From Lentinula raphanica (taxonomy: Eukaryota; Basidiomycota; Agaricomycetes; Agaricales; Omphalotaceae), in the NCBI GenBank assembly GCA_027919835.1, contig JANVFP010000035.1, positions 1-64,000 of the forward strand: a DNA stretch of 64,000 bases. Reading direction: 5' to 3'. Made by a program: the position numbers and the translations under genes. A model generated the notes under the pieces. That model ran no database searches. It was not told where the DNA came from and saw only the letters and a list, made by a program, of their open reading frames with translations. Of the stretch, positions 43,841-56,737 are shown piece by piece; within the stretch, counting starts at the first letter, position 1, and each line of letters starts with the position of its first letter.

Positions 43841-46800
43841 TCACTTGCCTTGTGTTTGACCGGAAGATCTCTTATCAAGCGCTGGTAGTTGAATGAATCA
43901 ATACACTCTTTGACAGAAGCCATTCCATATCATCTGTCAATCTCATATTGCGACCAGCATTGCTTTTCAAAGATGACCTCAACTTAGGACGGGTGCTAAA
44001 AATGGAAGTGGTAGTGAATGAGTTTAGGCCAAGGAGACAGGTGAGGCTAGAGGGATACACAGGTGGGGGAGGGGAGGGTGAGAGAGGCTAGGGGATGAAG
44101 GGGTGCAGGAGGAAACACCAGTGGAACCGGTGGCCAAACATCAATCAACTCAGGATGACTAGTTATGTGTTACGTGTTATGCGTCAGACATCAAATTTGT
44201 GAAGCATTGAAGGGTCTGGTCTGGTCTGGATTCTGGAAGGGTGAACAATATATCAAGTAACACGTGACATGTAAGGATTTGGAGTTGTACAGTGGAACCA
44301 GCCCAGCTAGCTCTTCCTCCTTCATCCTTCCTGGTACCCTCCCTTTCCATCCATCACCTTACCATGACACAATCCTCCATTCTCACATTCTTCTCATCCT
44401 GTCCCCCTCACGCTCTCTGTTTCTGTTGGTCACAGGTGTGATATTGAAGGTCATTGTGGGGTATCCAGGAGAAGGGAGATTTGGGAAGGTGTACGCTTGA
44501 TGGGTCTTATGTGTGACCCAACAAGTTATCCCGCCAACGAGACATGAGAAGCGTGAATGGGCTGTCTCCTCATTCCGGATCCCTCTCGCTGTCTGACCTT
44601 CTCCCATCTATATCTTTTCCGTGCCTCTGCCTCTATCTCTCCCTCCCTCTCCCTTTCCCTGTGCCCCTGCTTCCATTCCATTTCCAGCGCTACCTGTCTC
44701 GATACTTCCAGCCCTGGAGATGACAAAGTCGAACCAGTCGAGTTCGAATTGGTCAACACGGAAGATGAGGAAAATAGAGAAACCAAAGGCAGTCATTGAT
44801 TGATATCAATGATGTCTACCTGATAGAAATGAAGAGCGATGGATGATTGCTGCGAGTGTTGAGATGGGAATGGATGAAAGCGTCTGAATCAGAGCGGTGG
44901 TCATTGGTTGCCAACAACTAGAAACAAAACTTCTTTCAATATCTTCGCTTTTCCAACAGCCCCCTATGCACGCACTTCTCTCATGTATGAAAGCACCAAG
45001 CAATATTTTCCAGATTTCCTAACAAATTAGAATCATTCCGGTCCTCATACCAGTAAGATTCATGATATTTTGGACTAGGGAGGCCTGGAGGGTCGACGTT
45101 GTGGAGGGGAGGGAGAAGGGGGAGAACATGCACGACTCGGGAGGGTGATGGAACGAGGCCAATCCATTCATCCTCCGTCTATCCCCCATGACTCCGTCTC
45201 CCTCGAACCTCCTGCGTGTGAAAAGGCTCAAATCTTTCACTGGCACCTTCTCTCGTGCGTTAATCTCTTTTCTTGCATCATTCAACATCGGCGGTATTGA
45301 GAATGCTCGAAGTCAAAGCTTGTCGGCACCTTGGCTCGTCCTTCCATACACCGTGGTCGAACCGAATTTCCCTCATTCGTTCTCATTTCGTTCAACATCC
45401 GCGGGATTGGATTGCGGTGTGGTGAGGTGTGGAGAGAGAGCGAGGTTCGGCCATATGTTGATGTGAGTGGATACGGATGATGCTGATTGACGACGATAAC
45501 GATAATGGTGACGATCGAGGAAGGGATGTTGAGTACATGAGTGCATGTTCGATGTGTGGCGTCGCCGACGACTATGTAGAAACAGTTACTATGAACTAAA
45601 TGGAGGTCAGTGAGAGAGCGAGGGAGCGAGAAAAAAGGAGATGATGAGTTGAGATGAATAGGTTGGAGAGGGTACGATAGGGCGCTTCATTCGTCCTGAA
45701 TTGTGAAAATAATTTTGGTAAACTTTTGCATTCTTCGTAGGCCGTGGACGAGTGGAAACGGCGGTATCCGAATCCCGCCCGCACAATGCACAACCGATCA
45801 AACGAGGAAAACGGAAAGCAAAGGTACGGGGAGAAATAGAGGGGTTGGATAGGGTTGGTTTGGGGCCGGGTGGTGTTGGAAAGATAGATGAGAGATGGCT
45901 GGAGGGCGGAAGGGAAGAAGGACTCTCGATGTCCGTTGACACCTTGTAGCAGGGTGCCGTTAGCTCGTCTCGTTTCGTTTCGTTTCGGCACTAACTGGAA
46001 GATCCTCGAAGACTTCATGACTCTCCCCGAAACCCCATATGAATTCCAATGTCTCTCTGAACAACACCGTCCTCCCCTTCCATTCCCCTTCCATCCTCCT
46101 CCTCCTACCACCCAAACCTCTCTTCACCTCTCGTCTGTCTCGTGTCCACGCGTTTGTTGCACGCTCATAGTCCGTTCTTCGTAGACCGGTTGCGAGTTTG
46201 TGAAGAGTAGATAGATTTTGTCAGCGAACTTGACGTTAGTGGGGAAAACCGAAGTGACGGTTGGTGAGAACGAGGGAGAAAGCGAAGGGTAACCGGTAAT
46301 CGGTGAAGACGAGATCCCATCCTGACACCTCTCGTACAAAGCCCACAACGAACGAGCGAACGAAGACACACATGCGTGTGCGCGTAGTTTGAATGGGTGG
46401 AGGTCGAGGTAGAGATGTGGGGATGAAGCGGAAACCACAGCGCTGGAAATTGCAGGCATGGAGAGGGTCTGTGTGGGGAAGGGCGGAGGATCGAGGGTGG
46501 AGGGAAGAGATGAAGAGGGAAGAGGGAAGAGAACGTGGATTAGGAAATGACGAGACGATGAAATACTTCGATTCGAGATCATGATAGATCTCAAGCCCTC
46601 GACTGCATCTGTCAATCCTCTCCCTTTCCCCAAAGCCAGTCACATTTTCCGTCTTCTGCTTCCCTCCTTTCTGTCGAGCTTGGTCAACGTAGGGTTTGGC
46701 GGCGTGGAAGAAGTCTTTTGAGGGTGGGCAAGGTCGGCTCTTCCTCATGAGAAGAAGACGTGTTACGCGTTAGATAGCAGTGGATGTGTGTGTTGTGGTT

Positions 46801-47407
46801 TCAAAAGGTAGAGGCGTGAGCCGCAGCAATAACGCGTAACGATTTGGAGGACGATGTAACCAGCCCAGCTGCATCGCCCATCTCTTCCTCCATTCTTCCC
46901 CGTCCAATCCCAGATGACTCCAACCCTCATTCTCTCGTTCTCACCATCACCATCCCAATCCCTACACAAATATCTCAACCCACTCGCGGCATTTATGGTT
47001 CTGTCGATGCCAGATCATCACCGGTGTCGTATTGAAGGTTTTGTGTGTACCAGGAGGGGGGACCTTGAAATGCACAGAGTCGAAATTCAAAGAACCTATA
47101 GCTCGTGCTTGTATGTGTGTCCACAGATGTATGGGGGCATAGGTCTGAGATACGGTTCGGTGAAAGAGAAAGACCGCGAAGTAAGTGTATCGTTGATAGA
47201 GCACTGGCGCCATGGCGGTCGAATGAACCCAAAGGGAAAGGAAAATAATATGGATTCTTTTGTGATTCTTGTTATGTTCAACATCTGCGGGCATCTGCGG
47301 ATTCCGATGAGGTCGAGCGATGTAGGTTCTCGATGAAGATAACGTTGTCCGTCGATGTGCATGTGTGCATGTAGTGTTAGGGTGCGATCGACGACTAACT
47401 ACAGAGA

Positions 47408-47525
47408 GCTTGAGCTGAAGCAAAGTCAGTAAGAGAACGAGGGAGAGAGAAACAGTATAGTATACCTCTGATGCCTCGTCCTCCGACTATCCTCCTGTTC
47501 CGAGCTCTTGGGTCTTGTACGAGGA
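47408..47525. repeat. 118-bp exact direct repeat, copy 1
   Basis: Identical over 118 bp to 49101-49218 (begins GCTTGAGCTGAAGC, ends TGTACGAGGA), while the flanks diverge. Confidence 0.95.
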
Positions 47526-49100
47526 AAGGACGTCGATGATGGTCCAGTTTCGAACGAGGTTAGAGAGACGGTAAGGCAGTTGTGGGGTTGGTGGTACGAG
47601 TCCTATGGATATTATGGGCCTTCGAACATCCAGAAGTCGATGAACGAGACGAAATGTTCCGAGAACTACGCCTAATTCAGAACACTCTCGAGAATCCCTG
47701 AACACTGTTTCGGTTTGGGGAAAGAAAGGAAGATTGCAGATGTGGGCCGTACACCTGATATTTGAGTACTCGAGTGTTAGTGTTTTCTACCTAAGATTTT
47801 ACAAGAATCTATGCGGGACATACCTCTCTTGTATATGGCTGTCCTGGAGCTATCCTGACCGCGTTTCGTTTCAGTGCTTCGTCGCTCTCTCAGACCTAGA
47901 TATTCTGTTAAGAATCCACCCTTTCTTTCCTAGTCGTCACCGTCCATCGTCCATCGTTAACAGAAGTGAAAGCCATAATGACTCCGAGGTGTGGAGAACG
48001 GAGTATTCTGAAGTCGAAGGATGTCGATGAGTGGTAGAAGAAAGAAGGTTCTAAAAAATAGCGCCCGTTGAACCATTCTTCTCACATTCCTTTCAAGCTC
48101 TATCCTCAGCTTCAGGCTCTATATATTATACCCTTATCAATATCGTGTCCTAGGTCGTCGTGGTCGTCTCAGATACTAGGCTCTGAGATGTGTCACCTCT
48201 ACAATAACGCGGTACAAAGACCACGAGAACAAGATCGAATACGTGAACGTGAACATCAACACAAATCAGAATAAAACATGAACTTCATCATCGACATGCG
48301 AACACGAACATGACCATGAGCAGGAACAGGAACACTTATAACCGACGAACATGCAATATCGGCGACTCTACGGTGTACCGGAGTGGAAATACGAATATAT
48401 AGGGAACGAAACTAAAACTGGAAAGGGTTGGGGAGGAGGGGGGAAGGGTAATACTAGCACGCAATGTACTCGTCTCGAAGTAGGCTCAAACACAATCTCA
48501 AAAAGAAGCCTGGAAATAGAGCACACCTAGCCAGCCTTCGGTCGTTCTCTCATCCCGCTCGAGATATGCAAGGCAAGTTGCGGGCAGAGTAAGACAAAAG
48601 GTAAGATGTAGAGTGTATATGAAGCGTCCTCGTATGTCGATGCGGTTGAGGTCGAACCAGTCCGATGACAAGAACAATCATAGGCCACCGATGAAGCTGA
48701 TGACTCGGACATGAAGTGTATGTGTACGGATGCGATACATGAATCCAAAGCTAAAATGCTAAAGAGGAAATCAGAAAGGGAAGGAGGGAGAGAGAAAGAC
48801 CGCATTGCTTCGGACTTGTATCGTTGTCGAATGGGAGTGTGACGTCGGACGGTAGGCTTATGGATTGCCCGGTGATTGGAATATTTCACCACTCCTCTAG
48901 CTCTCGAACGCCTGGAAATCGATGACCGCGTCGGTCTTCGTATCTTCGTCCCGAGTGAAGAAGATATTGCCATACGAAGGAACGAGGACACGCTTACGCG
49001 TAGCTTTCTGTGGAGTGGAGGGTAGCGGTATGATCATGGCCTGGAGGGGTGGAGGGGTGCGTGAGGGAGAAGGAGTCGAGGGTTTATGGGTGGAGAAAGG

Positions 49101-49218
49101 GCTTGAGCTGAAGCAAAGTCAGTAAGAGAACGAGGGAGAGAGAAACAGTATAGTATACCTCTGATGCCTCGTCCTCCGACTATCCTCCTGTTCCGAGCTC
49201 TTGGGTCTTGTACGAGGA
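49101..49218. repeat. 118-bp exact direct repeat, copy 2
   Basis: Identical to 47408-47525. It is fused here to a different upstream unit, so the copy boundary looks like a recombination or conversion tract. Confidence 0.95.
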
Positions 49219-52200
49219 CAAGATCGAGTATGGGATCGTAAATGCAAATTGAATGTGAACTACGGTGAACATGAACAAGAGCACGAATACACGAAAGAAC
49301 GAACACGGGATATCGGCGACTCTACGGTGTACCGGAGTGGAGATACGGAGATAGGGAGCGAAACGAGAACTGTAAGGGGTTGTGGAGGAGGAGGGAAGGG
49401 GAGTACTAGAACACGATACACTCGTCTGAATGTAGGCTCAAACACCGATCTCGAAGGAGGCTGGAAAATTGATCAAGGTTAAAAGAGCACAGCCAGCCAG
49501 CCCTTTGTGGTTCTCTCGGTTCGTGAGGGAAATGTGTTCGGACGTGATTACCGATGTCGATTAGCAACAGCAGTGACGCGAAATGGAGTGCGACGGCGGA
49601 CGATAGGTCGTCTGCATCATGAATTATTCAAATTGTTCAGTGGTTGGAATCCTCCAGCTTCATCCCTCTAGCTATCGGCGAATGCCCGGAAATCAAGGAC
49701 CGCGGTGGTCTTCGTATCTTTGTCTCGTGTGACGAAGACGCAGCGTGGCATACGAAGGAACGAGCACACGCTTATGCGTAGCTTTCTGAGGAGTGGAGTC
49801 GGGGTTGAAATTGAAACTTGGAGGCTTGGAGGGTCGTCGGGGTGGGGGAGGGAGAAGAAGTCGAGGGTTTATGGGTGGAGAAAGGTTGGAGGGGTAGAGG
49901 GGAGGGGAAGGGAAAGGGAAAGGGAAGCGGTGAACGAGCACGATTTCGGAGGATAACCCGAGCAAAAGCACCCTGGCCGTCCCTTCCTCCATTCCTTCCC
50001 GTCCATGCCTCGTTCTTTCGTCCTCGTTCCAATCTCATACATCTCCTCTTTTCCTCATCCATCTCTTCTTTTCCTCAACCCGAATCCCTAGCTCCACTCA
50101 CGCTTCCCGTTTCTGTCGTCGGTGAACGGTGTAGAGCCAACGTTTTTTGCGAGGTACCAGGAGGGAGAGCTTTGGAGGTCAGGGGTATAGACTTGAGATT
50201 CATGACGCTCGGGGGCTGGTGTAGACTGAGAGAAGGCTATTGGAGGTGGATTGTCGATGAGAGCGTTGGAGGTTTGGGTGCCTGTTATCACTAAGCTTCT
50301 GCCCTCCCTTTGAGACGTCATGAAGGGACCACCAATTGCTATCCTTACATACCCCAAGATCGAGCAGTACACGAAGACTCAGCGGAACGTCTAGGGAGAG
50401 GCGAATGATCGAATTCTCTCCATGGAATGAGGCGTCCGCACGCTGATGGATTGTAACCAATGCGAATTGACTACGACGACACCAGTATTGTCGATTGATG
50501 AAGATGATGAAGAGTCGGGCATCTTGTGATTGTATAGTTGTGAAGTAAAAATGTGGCTAATGACTGGCGACGGAAAATTTGAGTGAGCTTGAGGGAAGTG
50601 AGTGAGTGAGCAATGGAGAGAGCGAGAGAGAGACGACATACCTCCAAGAGCTTGACTCGTATGTCTACCATCCCCCTCCTCTTTCTATGAGTCCTTGGCT
50701 ATTGCGGCGAAGAGGATAAGAAAGTGGATAGTTTTGGGATGATAGAAGGACGAAAGGGCGTCATGAATCATATGAACGTCGACAATATTAAAGGTTCAGC
50801 AGTTCGATTCCTTTGCTGTCCGTGTGATCGTGATGAACGATGGAAGATACCAGGAAGTACGTGGATCTCCACGACGAGAACCGTGACGGCGACGAGGATC
50901 GTCAAGATCGAGGCCTGGAAGATGATGTTGTGGGGGTGGATTTGTGTAGTGTTTGAGCATGGTAGAGCTCTAGCAGAGATGACTGTAAGCTGATAGTAGC
51001 TAGTGACAGGAGTTCGGCAAAAAAAGCGAGAGAGAAAGATAGAAAGAAAGTCATACCTCCATTGTCCCAGAACTCCAACACAACGCCTCGTCCTTTCACC
51101 CCTTCTCATCGGATTTCCTCGTCATCCTCGTTTAGTCCATCATCGGCGGAGTGGGATTGTGATGGAGTGCGGAGAGAGACCGAGAATCGCCCGTACGGTG
51201 ATGGATTGTAGTCAATCTGCTCGATGCGAAATTACGACGACGGCTAATAAAGATTGAGGAAGACTCGGACAATGCTTGTATATGTGTGTGGTGTAGAGAT
51301 GCGGCCAACGATTAGCGACAGAGAATCTAGGTTGATCAGGAGTCAGTAAGAAAGAGAGTGAGAGAAAGAGATAAAAACGACATACCTCTTCACCATTATC
51401 CTCCTCCTCCTTCTATGAGTCCTGAGTCCTTGGCCTCGGTCTTGTGCAGGGAAAAGAAAGGAGACGAGTTGAATGGTTTGAACTTTGAGGGATTAGAAAC
51501 GGTAAGCTAGTGCGTTCCGTTTGTCATGGATTGTATGAGGTTCCGTTGGATGAACGTCGACAGTGTTGAAGGTTCAGCGGTTCGGATGGGTTGCTATCCG
51601 TGTGGTACCGATGAACGAACGAAGATACGAGGAAATCCAAGAACATATTTCCAGTGATTCTCGTCTCGTTCGATATCTGCGCATCAGAACAGAGATTATA
51701 CGTCGATGCACTCGATGGTATCCAGGACGAAAAAACGAGGGCGACGGCGGTCGTCAGGATCGAGGACGATGATGTTATGTGGGTCTTTGTGCGGTGTTTG
51801 ATAATGTGAGCGAGCTTTGAGAAAGATAGCTGATAGTAAAAGGAAGTCAGTGAAACAGCGAAAGCGATAGAGAGAAAGAAGTCATACCTCCATCATCCGG
51901 GAACTCCAACACAACGCCTCGTAATTTCACTCCTCTTTCCCTCCTCATCTTTGTCCTCAAGCACTATGTTTTTAGGAGAAAGAAAAGAACGAGAGTGTTA
52001 TCAACAGGTTGGGGGATGGAAAGGGTAGGACGTCCGCTTGTGTGATCGTTTTGGTGCAGTGGTTGAATATGAATATCTCAATGCATAATCCTCAAATCGT
52101 CCGAGGCATTGATTGGAAAATGTTATCCTATCGTGGGTTCATCCCCAGAGCCTTGACAGTCGGTCGAATTTAAGGACGTTTCGATCTTTGGTCATTGTCT

Positions 52201-55177
52201 GACGAGCCAGTGTAGATGTAGGCCTGGAGTATCATCAGTATTTCTTTCGGAATTCGAAAACGTCCATAGCGCATGTACCTTTTGCATATTGACTAAGTCT
52301 AACCCTCCCATTCCACTCTCGTGCGGGAGTCCCTCTTCGTCGCTCTCTTGGATATTCTCATTCCGTGAACCGCCGTTTTCACCTCTTCTCTATGTTCGAA
52401 TTATCCGTCGTCCTTCGGTATGGGAAAGGATATCAGAAAAACGGCGTGGAAAGCCTCCGAGATGTTGAAAACGGATTGCGAAGTTGAAGGATGGGCATTG
52501 GGAAGAAAGAAGGAAGAATATTACATAGCGCCCGTTGAATCGTTCTCACAAGGCCGAGATCGAATCAGTGGCATCAATTGTAGTGTGTTGATTTCGTTTG
52601 TCTCTTGTCTCGTACAGCATGAAACATGTATGCAGCCATGTACGATCCTCTTCTCTTTCTAAGAGAAATTTTGGCTCTGTTTCAGAACACGTCCTCGACT
52701 CATTGAGATCCGTTACCCGCCACTTTTCTCGCCCTTCATTCCATACGCGGACCTGGCTGGATATCCAATCGCACCGGATAAACGATAACGAGAGATCTAG
52801 AAGAACTTGGGATTAGTAGATGTTTCGTGCTGGATGAGGACAACGCGCACTTGGGTACAAAGTAGTCTTGAGATTTGAGATTTGAGGGTCGAGTCTGCAA
52901 CACACTGAGAGTTGAGACCAGGTTCTCGATGCGATTATGACGAAGGACGTACTCCGAAGTGCACATGGAGACGGTTCGTTAAGCGGTGTGGGGCGAAGCT
53001 TGGAGCTTGCTTGAAGTCCCAAAGTCCCCTTCCGACTCAACCTCTTTCATCTTCGTCGTCTACGCCACCTCCATCGCCTCCATCTCATCATCTATCATGC
53101 CCGCAACCACCCTTGACCGCCTCGGTGGCTCTCTATCGGCGGTCTCCTTCCTAACTCCTTCTTCGTGCCCATAACTAATCCAAACATCATCCGGATCGCC
53201 GATGTTGTTCCTCAGTCCGAAGGCAGCCCCAACGAACTTGGCTATTCGAACGTACAGGCGGAGGGAACGAGGGTGGGTCGGGGAGAATGGTTGTGATGGG
53301 GACGAGAAAGAGAGGACAAGAGATAGGCGGAGGAGTGAGGAGAGAGATAGAGGAGAGGTGTGAGTCCGAGCGACTATCCAATATCAGGCTCCGCTTCGAA
53401 ACGCGGTAGCGTTAAGTGCTTGGAGAAGGGGGTGTCAAGTTGTTGTCGACGTGTTGTCGCTACATGTTCGCCAGTTACCATGAACGATTTCATAGTCGAG
53501 TTCAAGGCTTTCGAGCGATTGAGCAAGCATGATGTACAAGAGACAATGGAGGATCCAAGCTTCGAGGTCCGAGTTTCTACCTGAGTCTTGGTGAGCGTGG
53601 AACAGAGGGAATGGGAGATGCGTTCCGATATCGGATCAAGGGAGAAAAGAGCTCCTGTAGTGTAGTCTTCATAGTATTGAATGCATGATGATCCTACCAG
53701 TGAAGTCAATGAATCGTTACACTACGACTCCGAGGTACAAAAATCGATCTGCCGAACGTACCTCGGTTCGGTTACACCCATTCCATTCCAAATGAACGAC
53801 TTTCCCAGTCGGCCTCCTCGCTCCTAAAGTGATAGCAGCTATCGGAACGCAATCTTACTCCAAAAAGAAAGTCAGAGAACATTGAACGTCGAAGGAAGGA
53901 GTCAATACTTACCTAGTACGCCTAAGGATAAGTCTGAGATAGAAAGTCATACGAGTGAGCGAGGAAGAGAAAGACCGGAATGGTTCCAACAGCCACAAAG
54001 ATCTGGATGAATTGGACGAAAATAGAGAAGGTCGTTGAAGAATTTCAGACAATGTAAAACAGGAAGATAAAATTCGTTGCCTATCTGTTACGGATGGCTA
54101 TGCGATGGGTTGAAGGGAGGAGAGGGGAGAAGACAAATGGTAGGTGATACGAAACATCGGTGGTCGTGGGTCCGCGACTGGTATTCTCGATCACGACATC
54201 CTTCGATCCCTTCGTCTCTGAACCCATTTCCCTTCCCCTTATCCTCGTCACCCTCTACGATCCCCTCTCCACCCTCTCCATCCCCCGCTCTCCGTCTTCC
54301 CGTCCCTCAACCCCACCGTTGTCCACCTTTCACGTTGCACGATGTGCCCTTCCAAATCCCTCCCAAACTCCCTCTTCCCTATGCCTAATCTCAATACACC
54401 TCCCTGTATCCTCGAACTTTCTCTTCCTGACCCCTGAGATGGCTACAACGGTTGCGACGGAACCACACGGTCTTCGTTCCGTGTACGTTGGGTGAGGTGT
54501 GTGCGCACTGCGGACGAGGGGGTTGTAGATGCGGATTCAAGATAACAGCGATAGAGCAGATGTCTGTTGGGTAACGACTAGCAGCAAATATTGTCAAGCT
54601 GGAGAGGAAGTCAGTGATAAACTTGATTATACCTTGATTATAACCTCGAACTTTCTTTTCCTGACCTGCTTGAGAAGCCGGAGTGCCCTAGAAAATCTGG
54701 GTACGAGATTATGCTTGAGATAGCTTTGATGGTCACGACGAAACGACAAGATCTTTGTTCCGCGTATGTGGTGAGATGCAGGCAGACCGTGACGGAGCAG
54801 ACGTCTGCTGCGAAAAGACCAGCGACAGAAATTGTTAAGCTGAAAAGGGTGTCAGTGAGAAAACGTTATCCTTCCGTGAACTTCAACACAGCACCTTGGC
54901 CTTTTTAACCTCCTCCTTGTCCTTGGATTGTGTGGGGAATGGGTACGACTAACCCTCGGATACACAGAATGCCAGTACGATCTCTCGGTTCCAGTTGTCC
55001 TGCTAGGGGAGAGAGCAGATACGCAGCACGATGAAGAGAGTCGAATTGTGAGCTCGAGAGTCTGAGAAAGAGAGAACGATGGCAAAGCGTGATTCGGGAC
55101 TTCAAAATTCTCAAAGTTCCCACGATAAAGTATCTCCTCGCTTCAATGGTCTCTCGAGTCTCTCGTAGAGGGGTGTC

Positions 55178-56317
55178 TATGGGGGTCCGTATTGGACAAA
55201 AATAAATGAAAAAAAGTAGCATAGAAAAGAAAAAATTTTGTTGTGATCACAGTAAATACCATCAAATATAAACTCACTGAGCTAGGTACTTCAACGCCAG
55301 ACTCCTTCCCATCCGCTATAGCAGCTAAAAAAAATTCTGAATCTGAGGAGCATTTACTATATATGGTTTATCATAATCTTATCTCAATGACATAATACCA
55401 CGTGCATTTTGAATTTTTTCTAAGCTGCTAAAGCGACTGGCATAACTTGCATAAGCGCCTGGTGGCCTTGTTTGGTTCCACCATTCAATTCCATAAAAGT
55501 CTTTCCTGAATGTACATTTTTTGGGGCACAAAGTGTCTGCAATTAATGCTCAAATACACATCATGCATCTCATATGCCTTTTGCAAAAGATTTCGGTCAA
55601 TGGACCATTTGTTGAGTCAAATCTAATGGGCGCTACAAGCCGGAACCAAACAAGGCCACCAGGCGCTTATGCAAGTTATGCCAGTCGCTTTAGCAGCTTA
55701 AAAAAATTCAAAATGCATGTGGTATTAGGTAATTGAAGATAAGATTGATATGATATACTATATATGGTAGCTCCTCAGATTCAGAATTTTTTTAGCTGCT
55801 AAAGCGGATGGGAAGGAGTCTGCTTCAACGCTTTTTTGTTGCTGGGAATTTTTTTTGGGGGGACAAAATTTTTTTCACTCAATCACGCCGCCAATCACGA
55901 TCACGATTGTGATCATTAATGCACGAAATAAGAAACTCTACTAAAACTTGTTCTAGAGAATGAGACTGTTCGATGACAATGTTGTTTGAAAGAAAGAGAT
56001 AACTGGGTGAACTAAATCGGATCGTATGATACTATTGCTTGCCGTTTGGCTGGACGTTGATGCTAACAAGTTAGCATCTTAACTAATTCAATCACGCCGC
56101 CAATCACGATCACGATCATGATTGTTAATTCACAAAAAATCTTAGAATTCCTATAGAATTGAAAATGTTTCAGCTGGTCATTGTGACTGGCATTTCTTTT
56201 TTCACCGAACATTGTGATCACGATGATATTTTTCGGTCAAGCGGTGATCATGACAAAATTTTTTTCATTCCACGGAATATTTTTGATTTATTTTTGTCCA
56301 ATGCAAACCACTATAGG
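55178..56317. mobile_element. 1.14-kb AT-rich TIR element, host of a nested MITE
   Basis: Inverted termini share ATTGGACAAAAATAAAT exactly (left from 55191, right ending 56303), with weaker similarity outward to TATNGNGGT. GTGTC flanks both sides (55173-55177 and 56318-56322), a possible 5-bp target duplication. Two direct copies of AATCACGCCGCCAATCACGA lie inside near 55883 and 56090. No coding capacity is visible. Confidence 0.55.
55298..55822. mobile_element. 525-bp MITE with about 180-bp TIRs and 9-bp target duplication (MULE-type)
   Basis: The ends CAGACTCCTTCCCATCCGCT are inverted, and the inverted similarity continues inward with small indels to GGTGGCCTTGTTTGGTTCC and its complement. 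CTTCAACGC is duplicated exactly at 55289-55297 and 55823-55831. A 9-bp duplication with long TIRs is typical of Mutator-type elements. Its termini are unrelated to those of the 15.2-20.9 kb MULE. Confidence 0.85.
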
Positions 56318-56687
56318 TGTCTTTGAAATCTTCATTGATGATCGATACAATGGACATATAATATCCTAATGTTGACCTTCTCTGACTCTGGAGTTCTGCT
56401 TGGTGGAAATCAGCTTGGGGTCATTCAACATAGTGGGATAGAGTGGTCAAACTGGAATGTCATTGACATTGGTTCCCTCGGGCCTCCACAACTAGACATG
56501 TTCACCATTTACATTGGGTTGCAATTAGAAAGCAGTTCTTCCAGCATCCCTTTGAAATCAATCCAAGTATGCCCCCTATGGACAGCTGTCAAGGTCCTTA
56601 CCGCTTATTTCACTAATCAAATGCTGTAAAATGACAGATTGATACAGTGGTCTATGGAAGTGATAAAAAGTGTACTGCTATTAGTAC
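56318..56687. other. Upstream flank of NLR-4
   Basis: A short open frame at 56369-56629 has no recognisable domain. I see nothing else of note. Confidence 0.35.
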
Positions 56688-56737
56688 ATCAGCTGACCAC
56701 AGCAAGAAACATATATAAAGGCCACTTGGTTTGACAC
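56688..56737 (+). promoter_or_regulatory. Core promoter of NLR-4
   Basis: ATCAGCTGAC, an 8-bp gap, GAAACATATATAAAGG, then CACTTGGTTTGACA. It is nearly identical to the NLR-3 promoter although the gene itself is broken. Confidence 0.75.

Larger units (their letters stand above)
43860..55170. repeat. 11-kb mosaic of direct and inverted repeat-family copies
   Basis: Units occur here in both orientations. The clearest minus-strand series is at about 50.66, 51.06, 51.39 and 51.90 kb, each starting with an intron-like block (GTATG, pyrimidines, CTGACTT, CAG) and followed by related non-coding sequence. Pairs elsewhere: 45.3-48.2 with 22.98-25.0 (inverted), 49.2-50.1 with 12.08-12.78 (inverted), 51.5-52.6 with 38.1-39.2 (direct). 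Around 53.1-53.3 kb a short coding-looking stretch (ITNPNIIRIADVVPQSEG) is cut from its upstream ATG by a frameshift; I do not recognise it. No intact gene is supported. Confidence 0.55.
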
